The translations under genes were made by a program, and so were the position numbers. From the NCBI GenBank assembly GCA_019359075.1, contig JAHHIB010000016.1, positions 32,239 to 96,238 on the forward strand: a stretch of DNA of 64,000 nt, read 5' to 3'. Positions within the stretch are counted from its first letter, which is position 1; each line of letters opens with the position of its first letter. Below the pieces are notes generated by a model. It was given only the letters and a program-made list of their open reading frames with translations. It was not told the DNA's origin and did not search any database. The DNA is from Kalymmatonema hyalinum WJT4-NPBG1 (GTDB lineage: Bacteria; Cyanobacteriota; Cyanobacteriia; Cyanobacteriales; Nostocaceae). Below are positions 10,401 through 19,528 of the stretch, in pieces.

Positions 10401-13345
10401 TCTACTTGGGTGCTGCGTTCGCTTAGCGGATAATCTTTCAGGTCAATCATCTTCAGTTCGACTGACCGAAATTCACTAATCACCTGTACTGGATCGCCAT
10501 CAGATGCAATAAAGTTCGTTCGCAGTACCTCGTGATGAGCAACAATCGCATCTAATGACTGTTGCAATACCTCTACGTTGAGGTCGCCAACTATAGCGAT
10601 CGCCTCTGTAAGGTTATATGCTGCGCTGTTTGGCTCCAGTTGTCCCAAAAACCACAGCCGCTGCTGGGCAAAGGATAGGGGGGCTGACTGCCGGTTGGCA
10701 AGTCGGGCAATAGGTTGGTGTTCCTCTGTACCCTGGTTTTGGCTTTGGGTAATGGCAGTTGCTAAATCGGCGATGGTTGGTGTTTCAAACAGCAACTGCA
10801 AAGGAATTTCTACACCGAACGCTTGGCGTACGCGAGAAATCACCTGCATCGCTAGCAGTGAATGCCCGCCCAATTCAAAGAAGTTGTCATGAATGCCTAC
10901 CTTTTCCAGACCTAATACTTGCGCCCAAAGAGCGGCTAAGACCTCTTGTGTGGCGTTACGAGGTCCAACAAAGTTGTTTGAGCGGCTGTAACTGGATGTA
11001 TCTGGAACGGGTAAGGCGCGACGGTCTACCTTGCCATTGGGTGTTAATGGCATAACATCCAACAAGACAAAGGCGGCTGGCAGCATATGCTCCGGTAGCT
11101 TCTCCTGCAAAAAGCCGCGCAGTTGAGTTGGTAGGGGAATGTCTTGCTCCGGTTTCACCACGACATATGCCACTAGCCGCTTGTCGCCAGGAACATCCTC
11201 TGTTGCTATGACTAAAGCCTGCTGCACTGCCGAATGTTCACCAAGCGTGGCTTCAATTTCTCCCAATTCAATCCGGAAGCCCCGTATTTTTACCTGATAA
11301 TCGCTGCGTCCAAGAAATTCAATGTTACCATCAGGCAGATAGCGGGCTAAATCTCCAGTTTTGTACAAACGTGCTCTTGGCACATCACTAAAGGGATTTG
11401 GTATAAATCTTTGTGCCGTTAGTGTTGGTTGATTTAAGTAACCCCTTGCTAAGTTATTACCCCCGATGTATATTTCGCCCTGCACACCCTGGGGTATCGG
11501 TTGTCCGTGCTCATTGAGCAAGTATATCTGGGTATTGGGTAGCGGTCGTCCCAAGGGAACCGTTGCAGATTGTGGGTTACGCAGTTCAACTGGATAAGTA
11601 AGTATGCCGACTGTGGTTTCTGTCGGTCCATAATGGTTGAGTATGCGGCATTCGGCGTGTTGCCGGATCTGTTCGATCAAATCCCAAGTCGCAGCCTCAC
11701 CGCCCAGAACCAAGCACTGACGGGGCAGAATTTGCTCAGGGTGAGAATATGCCAGCAAGGCGGTTAGGTGGGAGGGAACAATCTTGAGATAGTCAATGGG
11801 ATGGCTGCGACAGTAATCTGCCAAGGCTACTGGGTTCGTTGCACGCTCTTGAGATATTATGTGGAGACATCCCCCGGTACATAAGGACGGAAAGATAACT
11901 GTATTGCCCAAGTCGGCAGCGAAAGTAGAAACGCAAGCAAAAGTGACACCTGATGGCGGCTGTAGTTTTTCGAGAATACTACTTAGGTAGTTGAAGAGTT
12001 GCCGATGCTCAACAGCAACGCCTTTTGGTCTGCCTGTAGAGCCTGAGGTATAGAGTACGTAGATTAAATTCTTTGGCGTCACCGAGGTAGTCGGTTTTGC
12101 ATCAGGTTGCTGAGCTATTGTATCCCAATCCGTGTCCAAACAAACGACTTGCGTTGTGTGTTCGGGAAGACTCTCGACAAGTCGCGCCTGAGTAAGTAGC
12201 ACTGCTGCTTTGGCATCCTGTAACCGGAACGCCAAGCCCTCAGCTGGTAATGCGGGGTCTAGTGGTAGGTAGGCACCGCCTGCTTTAAGAATGCCAAGTA
12301 GACCAACTATTACATCTACAGAACGTTCAAGATAAAGCCCTACTAGCACTTCTGGTCCGACACCCAGCTTTTGCAAGTAATGTGCTAGACGATTTGCTTT
12401 TTTGTTCAGATCCTGGTAAGTAAGTTGCTTGTCTTCAAAAACCACTGCCACGGCATGAGGCGTCTTTTCCACCTGCTGCTCAAACAACTCATGAATACAT
12501 TGCTGGGAATAATCTACTTGGGTATTGTTCCACTCAACAAGTAACTGTTGTTGTTCATCTGGCGTGAGCAGTGGCAATTGGCAGATATGCTGTTCTGGAT
12601 TCGCCACAATACCCTCCAACAAAGTCTGGAAATGCCCATTCAAGCGGGTTATCGTGGCATCATCAAACAACTCAGCGTTGTATTCCCACTCCCCTTTGAA
12701 TCCTTGTTCTGTCTCTTCCATTGACAAGGTCAAATCTAACTTGGATGTCACCTTATCTAATTCAGAGGGTGTGATGGTCAATCCGGATAAATCCAATGTT
12801 TGTTTGGGTTGATTCTGCAAAACAAACATCACCTGGAACAAAGGGTGATAACTGAGCTGCTCTGGTTGCAGTTCTTCCACCAACTTCTCAAACGGTAAGT
12901 CCTGGTGAGCTTTGGCTTGCAAAACAACTGAGCCAACTTTTTGCAACAGTTCCCGAAAACTGGCGTTATCCGATATATCAGTGCGTAGCACTAAGGTATT
13001 AGCTTTCAGCCCATTTAGCCTTTCATTCTCCACCACAATAGGAGAACCAACCAGAATGTCTTGTTGTCCACTGTAGCGGTGCAGTAGGGTTTTGAATGCC
13101 GCTAACAATGTCATGAACAGTGTCACATCCTCTTGCTGTGACAATGTATCCAATGCTGCCGATAAACTCTGGGGTAGTACGAAAGATTGCTTTGCACTTT
13201 GATAAGTTGGCACTGATAGGCGTGGTCTATCCGTAGCCAATTCCAGTACTGGCGTTGCACCTGCCAACTGCTGTTTCCAATAGTTAAGTTGCTTTTCTAA
13301 CTGAATATTTGATTGGAGGTGTAAATTTTCATCTGTTAAGCGCAT
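7409..13345 (-). CDS. NRPS, truncated C - A(Asp) - PCP - C - A - PCP
   Basis: A 1978-residue two-module synthetase. The first ~250 residues match only the C-terminal half of a condensation domain and lack HHxxxDG. Next come an adenylation domain (about 290-750), a carrier domain (GGHSLLA near 827), a full condensation domain (HHIATDG near 1030), a second adenylation domain (about 1340-1800) and a second carrier domain (GGHSLLA near 1900), with a short acidic helical tail. Pocket residues of the first A domain read D-L-T-K-V-G-H-V-G, matching the aspartate code of surfactin-type synthetases. The second reads D-P-W-G-T-G-C-I-D, which I cannot assign. No other start or N-lobe-like frame is evident upstream, so the gene appears to begin inside the C domain. 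That makes this a plausible initiation module. The tail probably docks to the downstream C-A(Pro)-PCP-TE protein. Confidence 0.92.
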   Translation of the reverse strand: MRLTDENLHLQSNIQLEKQLNYWKQQLAGATPVLELATDRPRLSVPTYQSAKQSFVLPQSLSAALDTLSQQEDVTLFMTLLAAFKTLLHRYSGQQDILVGSPIVVENERLNGLKANTLVLRTDISDNASFRELLQKVGSVVLQAKAHQDLPFEKLVEELQPEQLSYHPLFQVMFVLQNQPKQTLDLSGLTITPSELDKVTSKLDLTLSMEETEQGFKGEWEYNAELFDDATITRLNGHFQTLLEGIVANPEQHICQLPLLTPDEQQQLLVEWNNTQVDYSQQCIHELFEQQVEKTPHAVAVVFEDKQLTYQDLNKKANRLAHYLQKLGVGPEVLVGLYLERSVDVIVGLLGILKAGGAYLPLDPALPAEGLAFRLQDAKAAVLLTQARLVESLPEHTTQVVCLDTDWDTIAQQPDAKPTTSVTPKNLIYVLYTSGSTGRPKGVAVEHRQLFNYLSSILEKLQPPSGVTFACVSTFAADLGNTVIFPSLCTGGCLHIISQERATNPVALADYCRSHPIDYLKIVPSHLTALLAYSHPEQILPRQCLVLGGEAATWDLIEQIRQHAECRILNHYGPTETTVGILTYPVELRNPQSATVPLGRPLPNTQIYLLNEHGQPIPQGVQGEIYIGGNNLARGYLNQPTLTAQRFIPNPFSDVPRARLYKTGDLARYLPDGNIEFLGRSDYQVKIRGFRIELGEIEATLGEHSAVQQALVIATEDVPGDKRLVAYVVVKPEQDIPLPTQLRGFLQEKLPEHMLPAAFVLLDVMPLTPNGKVDRRALPVPDTSSYSRSNNFVGPRNATQEVLAALWAQVLGLEKVGIHDNFFELGGHSLLAMQVISRVRQAFGVEIPLQLLFETPTIADLATAITQSQNQGTEEHQPIARLANRQSAPLSFAQQRLWFLGQLEPNSAAYNLTEAIAIVGDLNVEVLQQSLDAIVAHHEVLRTNFIASDGDPVQVISEFRSVELKMIDLKDYPLSERSTQVERLLQEEAQRPFNLTSDLMLRACLVVRLAPPLPLGQSPQEHILLLVMHHIATDGWSKGILFEQLTTLYQAFNGGLPNPLPPLPIQYADYAVWQRQRLSGEVLEQQLNYWKQQLVGATPVLELPTDRPRPPVQSYRGAKQSFILPKSLSKALQTLSRQEGVTLFMTLLAAFQTLLYRYSGQEDILVGSPIAGRNREEIEGLIGFFVNTLVLRTDVSGNPSFRELLQKVRSLAMSAYANQELPFEKLVEQLQPERSLSYNPLFQVMFVLQNTPKQTLELPGLSLTRFEVNNFTSTFDLTLSVVETEQGLQGLWEYSTDLFDAARIERMSEHFQILLEAIVTDPQQQVTQLPLLSADERQQLLVEWNNTQADYPQQCIHQLFEQQVEKTPNAVAVVFQDKQLTYQQLNNRANQLAHYLQTLGVGPDVLVGVCIERSLEMVVGLLGILKAGGAYVPLDPEYPQERLEFMVEDTQTPVLLTQKKLVNSLPTHQAQVICLDSEWELIVHHSQENPVSEVTVDNLVYIIYTSGSTGKPKGVMIAHRGICNHLYWRQATFGLTEQDKVLQTIPFSFDPSVWQIFWPLSFGGQLVMARPGGHQDPAYLVKVFTEQQITVSGLVPSIIQVLLEQEGIENCQSLRHVTTGGEALAIELGERFLNRLNLDNILINCYGPTEASIDVSTWICQRGTNYTIAPIGRPIANVQTYILDKNLQPVPAGHSGELHIGGVGLARGYLNRPELTAEKFIRNPFSSVPEARLYKTGDLARYLPDGNIEFLGRIDHQVKIRGFRIELGEIEATLGQHPALQQNLVIIREDIPGDKRLVAYVVVHPEQVAPTSSELRGFLQGKLPEYMVPKAFVFLDVIPLNPNGKVDRRALRAPDTADLSGVNRFVAPRTPTEEVLAAIWTQVLGLEQVGIYDNFFELGGHSLLATQVISRVRQTLGLEIPLQLLFETPTIAGLAEAIVQSQADKTEDDEISRLLNELEELSDEEAESLLAQMMQQPH

Positions 13346-13742
13346 AGATACCTTGTTAGAAAAATGGCTTTGTTAATCTTTGTTAATCAATAGACTCAGT
13401 TACCAACTTTTATCACTTGAATACTAGTGCAAGAAGACAGAAGTAAGGAGGCAGAAGGCAAAATCCTGTAAGCGTGCATTTCACTTTTGTAGATATAGAC
13501 TCAACTACAAACTCTAGTTGCCGCTTTCGGGATTTCTGAGCATATCTGTTTACAAAAATGAGATGCTCCCAGCCTGTAATGCTTAGAAAATCAAATTTTA
13601 TGCCAGTTTTTAACTGTCTAGTTATTTCGGTCGAGTAGTACTAGTAATACAAATTCACAGAGATAATATTACTCTTATGAATTAAGTTGATGAATCAGTA
13701 GTTTCTCGGAAGGAGCAACTTGACTTATGACTGAGTAACATT
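13346..13742. other. Intergenic region upstream of the NRPS genes
   Basis: About 400 AT-rich bases between the unknown gene at 13743-14414 and the first NRPS gene, both on the minus strand. There is no open frame that could supply the missing half of the starter condensation domain. It may hold the NRPS promoter, but no clear operator or hairpin was recognised. Confidence 0.5.
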
Positions 13743-14414
13743 TCAATGCACTCTATTTTCTTCTTGCAGTTGCTTGTGTGCTAACTCCAATAGTTGATGA
13801 GCATTTTTTAACTTTTTTTCATCTTTAATTTTATGAGCAAAATGCTTTAAATAAGCTTCGTGAGAGGTAATACTTAAGTGCGGATCGTCTGCATGATGCA
13901 TAAAAGTAAGGTCAGCTTCAGTCATCGGGCGGATAACCAGCATGGGGATGGGGCTACGAAGTGGACGGAAGTTTGGGTTGTGCAGACCTGGGCTTTCAGT
14001 ACGGTTGTGAAATTCCCCTATCATCAGTCCTGCTTTAACAAAAAAAGGCTTAAGTTGTTTGTGGACAACATCAATTATTTTGGGAGCATCCTCTATATCG
14101 ATATCAGGAAAGATGAATAATATTGCTTTGTTCAGGGCAGCTGGTTTTTCTCTTGGTTCTAACTCAAGGAAGATATCTAGGTAGGGTAAAATAATGTCTG
14201 CAATTTCCTGCAAAGCCAAATTTTTAGAACGAAGAACTGTTAGTCGAATGCTGTTTAACTTTAGTGAGGGAGGCACAAAAGGGCAAACAACACCAGATCT
14301 CCCTAAATCAGGGTGAGGTTTTGCCACAAAATTTTTAAGCCACTCCATGATTTCAATTAAGTAGGGAAGGTCTTGTTGAAGCTGGTGAACGTCTGTAGGT
14401 GTATAAAGTTGCAT
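13743..14414 (-). CDS. Protein of unknown function next to NRPS genes (DUF6875-like)
   Basis: A 223-residue soluble protein with no signal peptide. Distinctive segments are PHPDLGRSGVVCPFVPPSL near the N-terminus, a central MIGEFH, and NPNFRPLRSPIPMLVIRPM followed by MHHADDP. The C-terminus is a charged helix. The overall pattern recalls a family I know as DUF6875, which I associate with specialised-metabolite gene neighbourhoods, but that assignment is from memory. It points the same way as the two NRPS genes and lies about 400 bases upstream, so it may belong to the same pathway. Conserved Cys and His residues hint at an enzyme or cofactor site, but no function can be assigned. Confidence 0.6.
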   Translation of the reverse strand: MQLYTPTDVHQLQQDLPYLIEIMEWLKNFVAKPHPDLGRSGVVCPFVPPSLKLNSIRLTVLRSKNLALQEIADIILPYLDIFLELEPREKPAALNKAILFIFPDIDIEDAPKIIDVVHKQLKPFFVKAGLMIGEFHNRTESPGLHNPNFRPLRSPIPMLVIRPMTEADLTFMHHADDPHLSITSHEAYLKHFAHKIKDEKKLKNAHQLLELAHKQLQEENRVH

Positions 14415-15754
14415 GGTTAGTAGAGTGATAAGGGATAATGATGAACTTTTTGTCAGGGTTCATCTAAAGTTATGCATAATGAAGCTAATCATTGCTAAAA
14501 CACCAATTCAGTAGAGTTATCCCAGAATCTGTTTAAAAATAGCACGTCAAAAGTCGCATTTTCTCATGACCACTCCGATTACTGTATCGATGTTCTAGGC
14601 ATAGAGAAACTGCGTTTATTTCTGATAGGATAGTTTCTCGTAAGTTCGCGTCTATCCAAAATACAGAAAACAACACTACAATTGTTTTTGATACAATTCA
14701 CTTCCGGTAAATATTACCGTTTGACCTTAGTGGTATTAACTCCCTGTTTTGTGTCTTTTGTGGCGGTTTAGAAGAGAAATAATTAAGGCTTATGCTTAAA
14801 TTATTTTTCCTAAAAAAAGGATTGAAGTTTTTTCATCAACCCTGATACTGACTTGTACCTGTCTACAGGAATATTATGATTCTTATTATTCACTTTATTG
14901 TAAAGGTGGCATTTAAATTCTTCTGAAAATTGTGAAGTTTCAGTATAGGGATGAAACCATTAGTATTGCCCGAAGTAGCCATTTTCATACCTCTTTATTT
15001 TTGTTCAAAAAAAATGATGATTTTATTGAGGTTATTCTAGTAGATATAAATGTGAACTATCAGTGCTTTTTATTTAGATATGATGAAGTATGGTGAAGAT
15101 TTCAGTATGAAAAAACTCATATATCAACTTTGTTCAAGAAATTACCAATTTTCAGTAAAATTACTGTTGTAAGATCAATAAGACTTACGCAAGAACTCTC
15201 TGAAACTCTTATTTATTCTCTTCTCCTGTCGGAGACGCTGCGCACCGAGAGGGCACGTCCGCAGGACTTACGAGACGCTACGCGTATGCCTGCGGCACGC
15301 TTTGCGCTTACGTGTCCTAGCCTACGGCACGCCCTATGGCTGATGCCACGCCTTACACCCTATACCCCAGCTTCTGTAAACAACCCCGAAGTTCCTTTGT
15401 ATTGATTGCTTGTTGGAACAACAACGCACGCTTGTTTCCCACAAATGCGCAGAAGCGGGAGAAATTTTACACTTACCGCTTCCGGAAGTCTAGGTAGTTT
15501 ACAAAATCTAACAAGACAAAAACTAAATTAAAACAATGTCAATTAATTTGATGTAGAAAAGCTGTCAAAATTAGCAAAAAAGAAGGATGATTTGGAAGAA
15601 GTCTGGAAAAAATAAAAACCGTCGAAAAACTGCTCCACGCATAAGAGGATAATTCCCAGACGCAGAATAAAGCGCAAAAACCGAAAAGGAGCAATTGTTT
15701 TGCAAGCAGATTTTGACGGTAAAAGAGAAAAACTAACACAGAACGTAGAATATT
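14415..15754. other. 1.3-kb intergenic region
   Basis: No convincing gene is present. Most of it is very AT-rich. A GC-rich block at about 15225-15360 is built from palindromic repeats (including the exact second copy of the 24-base core at 15283-15306) and creates the spurious open frame at 15130-15405. A 66-residue open frame at 15539-15739 (-) has an unremarkable hydrophobic translation and no ribosome binding site I trust. The last few hundred bases should contain the promoter of the glucan phosphorylase gene. Confidence 0.55.
15283..15306. repeat. Dispersed 24-base palindromic-repeat core, copy 2
   Basis: Exact second copy of the sequence at 3072-3095, within a larger GC-rich block (about 15225-15360) of similar imperfect palindromes. 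The flanks differ from those of copy 1, so the shared core rather than a long duplication is what recurs. Confidence 0.65.
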
Positions 15755-17968
15755 ATGAACATCAGCAGTGCAAACACCGCAGCTTTGGCGCTGCGTGAGA
15801 AATTACCTTTTCCACTCAAGCGCTTAGCAGATTTGGCTTATAACTATTGGTGGAGTTGGACGAGCGATCGCATTGCGCTGTTTCAAACCATTGATCCCCA
15901 GGCATGGGAACGCTGCGGGCACAATCCAGTAGAAATCTTAAACTCAGCGACACACGAACGCCTCACACAGCTTGCTGAAGACCCCTTTTACCTCAAGCAG
16001 ATCGGGGCACTGGTGCGTGAGTTTGACGAATATATCACCACAAAAGAGACTTGGGTGAGTCGCGTAGCACCGCAGATTACCCAAGAACACCCGATTGCTT
16101 ACTTTTGCGCGGAATTTGGTATTCATGAATCTCTCCCTGTGTATTCTGGGGGTTTGGGCATTCTCGCAGGGGATCACCTGAAATCAGCATCAGATTTGGG
16201 AGTCCCAATGGTTGGTATAGGCTTGCTGTATCGCCAAGGTTACTTCCGACAGCGGTTGAACCGCAACGGTTGGCAAGAAGATTACTACGTTGACAACCCC
16301 TTTTCTCGGATGCCTTTGGAGTTAATCAAAAATGACCAAGGGGAACCAATCAGGATAGAAGTAGAAGTTCGCCAACGATTGGTGAAAGTGCAGATTTGGC
16401 GAGTGCAAGTAGGGCGCGTCAGTCTGTATTTATTGGATAGCGATCGCCATGACAACGATCCTATCGACCGCTGGCTGACTGGACACCTTTACGGTGGTAA
16501 CCAAGAAACTCGCATTGCCCAAGAAGTCGTCTTGGGAATTGGCGGAGTGAAAGCGCTGACTGCTTTGGGAATTCAACCTTCTGTCCATCACCTCAACGAA
16601 GGTCACGCGGCATTCTGTACCTTAGAAATTGCCAGGCAAGAAATTGAGCGCACTGGCAAATCCTTCTACGACATCGAAGCCGACGTGCGAAATCGTTGCG
16701 TGTTCACCACCCACACACCAGTTCCCGCAGGACACGATGTCTTCTCGCCTGATTTGATAGACTCTTTCTTTGCCCATTACTGGACCAAGCTACGCCTTTC
16801 GCGCGAGCAATTCCTTGCCTTGGGCGCACGGCGACTGGGCGACCCTTGGGAACCCTTTGGCATGACAGTTTTGGCACTGCGGATGTGCCGTGCTGCCAAT
16901 GGCGTGAGTGAATTGCACGGTCAGGTTTCTCGCAAAATGTGGACGATTCTGTATCCAGAACGTCCTGAAGACAAAGTGCCTATCGGTTATATTACCAATG
17001 GCGTTCATGCACCCACTTGGACTGCTCCCTTGTTAGCAGAGTTGTACGCTCAATACTTAGGCGCAGACTGGAAAACTCGTGTTATCGACCCGAAGACGTG
17101 GGAGAAAATTGATGAAATTCCAGATGAGGAACTGTGGTGGCGACACCTAGTCCTGAAAGAGCGACTCATTGCTCACACCCGCCATAGAATTAAGAAAGCA
17201 CGGGAACAGCGCGGTGAAGAGTACGAAAAAATTCAGGCAACAGAAACACTGCTTGATCCCAACGTGTTGACTATCGGATTTGCTAGACGCTTCAGCCCAT
17301 ATAAGCGCGGTCATCTGCTTTTACGTGACGCCGAACGGGCGCTAAGAATTTTTGGTAATGCCCAACGTCCCGTACAAATTATCTTTGCAGGTAAAGCTCA
17401 CCCAGCAGATGAAGAAGGCAAACGGATTATTCAACGCTTGATGGAGTGGTGTCAACATTCAGCAATTCAGCATCGAGTCGCATTTATTGAAGACTACGAT
17501 ATTTACGTTGGTCAAAAACTCGTGCAGGGTGTTGATGTCTGGTTGAACAATCCCCGTCGCCCCTTAGAGGCATCTGGGACAAGTGGGCAAAAAGTTTGTT
17601 TTAATGGTGGCATCAATTGCAGCGTGCTAGATGGCTGGTGGTGCGAAGGATACAAAACAGATGCCAATGGTCAAGGGATAAATGGTTGGGCAATTGGTGA
17701 GGATGCTCACACCAGCGATCAGGATTTACAAGATAGTATAGATTCGGAATCACTTTATAAGCTCTTGGAAGAGCAAATAGTGCCTTTGTACTATGACCAG
17801 GATGCTAACGGCACTCCTCACCGCTGGGTGCAGATGATGAAGGCATCAATCAAGACAAATGCACCGCTGTTCAACACAGATAGGATGATTGCTGATTACG
17901 TGTCGCAGGTCTACGTTCCAGAAATCGCCACTCGTGTTGGACCGATTTTAGCGAAGGTTCTGGTTTAA
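15755..17968 (+). CDS. glgP: Alpha-glucan (glycogen) phosphorylase, GT35 family
   Basis: This 737-residue enzyme phosphorolyses alpha-1,4-glucan to glucose 1-phosphate, feeding glycogen breakdown in the cytoplasm. Visible features are the N-terminal segment AYNYWWSW and the FCAEFGIHESLPVYSGGLG glycine-rich region of the short alpha-glucan phosphorylase subfamily. HLNEGHAAF and TTHTPVPAGHDVF follow. The pyridoxal-phosphate region near residue 610 reads EASGTSGQKVCFNGG, whose lysine should form the Schiff base. The start ATG at 15755 agrees with family N-termini. A clear intrinsic terminator follows 30 bases after the stop. The gene stands alone between AT-rich spacer and a convergent glycosyltransferase group. 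Confidence 0.92.
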   Translation: MNISSANTAALALREKLPFPLKRLADLAYNYWWSWTSDRIALFQTIDPQAWERCGHNPVEILNSATHERLTQLAEDPFYLKQIGALVREFDEYITTKETWVSRVAPQITQEHPIAYFCAEFGIHESLPVYSGGLGILAGDHLKSASDLGVPMVGIGLLYRQGYFRQRLNRNGWQEDYYVDNPFSRMPLELIKNDQGEPIRIEVEVRQRLVKVQIWRVQVGRVSLYLLDSDRHDNDPIDRWLTGHLYGGNQETRIAQEVVLGIGGVKALTALGIQPSVHHLNEGHAAFCTLEIARQEIERTGKSFYDIEADVRNRCVFTTHTPVPAGHDVFSPDLIDSFFAHYWTKLRLSREQFLALGARRLGDPWEPFGMTVLALRMCRAANGVSELHGQVSRKMWTILYPERPEDKVPIGYITNGVHAPTWTAPLLAELYAQYLGADWKTRVIDPKTWEKIDEIPDEELWWRHLVLKERLIAHTRHRIKKAREQRGEEYEKIQATETLLDPNVLTIGFARRFSPYKRGHLLLRDAERALRIFGNAQRPVQIIFAGKAHPADEEGKRIIQRLMEWCQHSAIQHRVAFIEDYDIYVGQKLVQGVDVWLNNPRRPLEASGTSGQKVCFNGGINCSVLDGWWCEGYKTDANGQGINGWAIGEDAHTSDQDLQDSIDSESLYKLLEEQIVPLYYDQDANGTPHRWVQMMKASIKTNAPLFNTDRMIADYVSQVYVPEIATRVGPILAKVLV

Positions 17969-17997
17969 AGAATTTTAGGTTTTCTGGTTCAGCATCC

Positions 17998-18027
17998 GGG
18001 CAGGTTTTAAACCTGCCCTTTTCTTTT
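17998..18027 (+). terminator. Intrinsic terminator of the glucan phosphorylase gene
   Basis: A 7-base GC-rich stem (GGGCAGG at 17998-18004, CCTGCCC at 18012-18018) with a TTTTAAA loop is followed by a T-rich tract, 30 bases after the stop codon. Confidence 0.85.
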
Positions 18028-18220
18028 GATATGGCAGTAGAAACGAATCCCCCTATCTCTTGGGGCAAGGATTTTAAAATAGAATTAAGTTCGGGCTTTC
18101 ATACAGAATGATGCTCGCGTTTCCAACACTTACCTTTTAACGAGACAGAGCCTTTTTCTTGACATAGAATGCATGTCCCCAGGATGGATGAAATGGTGTT
18201 GTTGTTGCGACACGTTCTTT

Positions 18221-19525
18221 TTAAAAATTACTTCGAGTGAAAAGCCCTGGTGTTTTCCATACAGAGCGCCAACCGAATGTATACAACAAGGTTTTAACAA
18301 CACCCACGATGCCATCAATTTGGTAGCCTAGGTATGTTCGGAGTACCAACATTTTTATACGACTCTTAGGAAAGTAAATGAATATAAGTTTGAGTACTCC
18401 AAAGATACCTTGGGTCATATGGGTAACGTACAGAGCCTCAGCAAAAGTCTTAGATAACTCAGCGCGTTCTCCTCCCAAATACAAAAGCGGTTTACTATTC
18501 CAAGGATCAAAGACTGTAAATTTCGTCGAGAAATCCCAGTGTGGACGCACAAACGTTTTGCCGCGCTTATTCAACATACAAGCCGTAAAGCTAAAGATAC
18601 TGTTGCTAATACCCACCACATCGCAGTTGCTCAATATAAAGAAGTCAATGTAGAACTCAATGTTTAGGTCTTTTATCCTTTCTGGTAGCTTCACGTTTAA
18701 GTCTCTGGACGCCACAGGGCAAAATTTTTCAAAATCAGGAAGAATGCTGTCGATATCGTCACTACACACAAAGAGAACAGGGTCTTCTAATTCCCCCCAT
18801 ATTCCGTCGAGCCATTCGCAATACCATTTTGAGGGAACGACTAACGTGAAACCTGCTAGGGGAACTGTTATGAAATCGCTTCGTCGAATGTGAATTCCAA
18901 TGATAGTTTTACCTTTAGAGCGAAGAAGATTTAGTCCAGCTTCCAACGCGGATTTCAAGTCACTTACAGGTTGAAAGAGTAAACTAAACTCTTCCTTATA
19001 TGGTTGCAAATACCGCGTGTGTATTTGGAAGAAACCCCACAAATCAACGTTTACTATACCGCAATCAAGAGCTTTTGCTTCCTCCACCCGGCTACTCTTG
19101 GCATCTGCTACTTTTTCCAGGTAAGGGATGAATTCTGGAATAATATCGAATAAATTTTTTCCACTATCCCTGCGCTCAATTGCAGGAGGTAAGCGCTTGG
19201 AAATAGGTGCATCGTCATGTCCGAAGAGAGTTTGACCAATCCAAGGGGGACACTCCACTGTTGCTCCACTCTTCTGGGCACATATTCTTAGGAAAGCATA
19301 TTGAAAAATCTGGTTGCCGAATCGTCCTAACTGACCGAGAGAGGACATTGTCAGAACTGGCTGGCTGGGTCTTTCAGCTTCGTTTGCTGAGGAGGTTTTG
19401 ATGTTTTCAGCGTCTTTTTTGAAAGTATCAAATACGCTGAGCACCCTATCTGTCTCGCTATTGGTAGTATATTTAGATGTTTCCATTGCATCGGCTGAAT
19501 TATTGTAAACTACTGTTAAGCACAA
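18221..19525 (-). CDS. GT11-like (alpha-1,2-fucosyltransferase family) glycosyltransferase
   Basis: The ORF is 434 residues. After an N-terminal extension of about 55 residues comes SLGQLGRFGNQIFQYAFLRI, the nucleotide-sugar-binding opening of the GT11/fucosyltransferase superfamily. The HxRRxD-type motif IGIHIRRSDF follows near residue 212, and a late segment with SNCDVVGISNS and a phenylalanine-rich stretch ends the catalytic part. No signal peptide is evident. The GTG at 19525 lies 3 bases from the stop of the upstream glycosyltransferase gene; an internal ATG at 19486 is an equally reasonable start. The acceptor is unknown. Together with the two GT1-type genes upstream it forms a three-gene glycosylation group. 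Confidence 0.8.
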   Translation of the reverse strand: MCLTVVYNNSADAMETSKYTTNSETDRVLSVFDTFKKDAENIKTSSANEAERPSQPVLTMSSLGQLGRFGNQIFQYAFLRICAQKSGATVECPPWIGQTLFGHDDAPISKRLPPAIERRDSGKNLFDIIPEFIPYLEKVADAKSSRVEEAKALDCGIVNVDLWGFFQIHTRYLQPYKEEFSLLFQPVSDLKSALEAGLNLLRSKGKTIIGIHIRRSDFITVPLAGFTLVVPSKWYCEWLDGIWGELEDPVLFVCSDDIDSILPDFEKFCPVASRDLNVKLPERIKDLNIEFYIDFFILSNCDVVGISNSIFSFTACMLNKRGKTFVRPHWDFSTKFTVFDPWNSKPLLYLGGERAELSKTFAEALYVTHMTQGIFGVLKLIFIYFPKSRIKMLVLRTYLGYQIDGIVGVVKTLLYTFGWRSVWKTPGLFTRSNF

Positions 19526-19528
19526 AAT

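Noticed and set aside
11900..12000. First NRPS A domain seemed to lack the invariant pocket Asp
   Set aside because: A first alignment placed Ala at that position. Aligning on the following Phe (D-L-G-N-T-V-I-F) puts Asp in place and gives the aspartate code, so there is no anomaly.
15130..15405. 91-residue open frame upstream of the glucan phosphorylase
   Set aside because: Most of it is the GC-rich repeat block at 15225-15360; no ribosome binding site and no recognisable protein features.
15539..15739. 66-residue hydrophobic open frame on the minus strand
   Set aside because: AT-rich DNA easily gives Phe/Leu-rich frames; no ribosome binding site or conserved pattern was seen.
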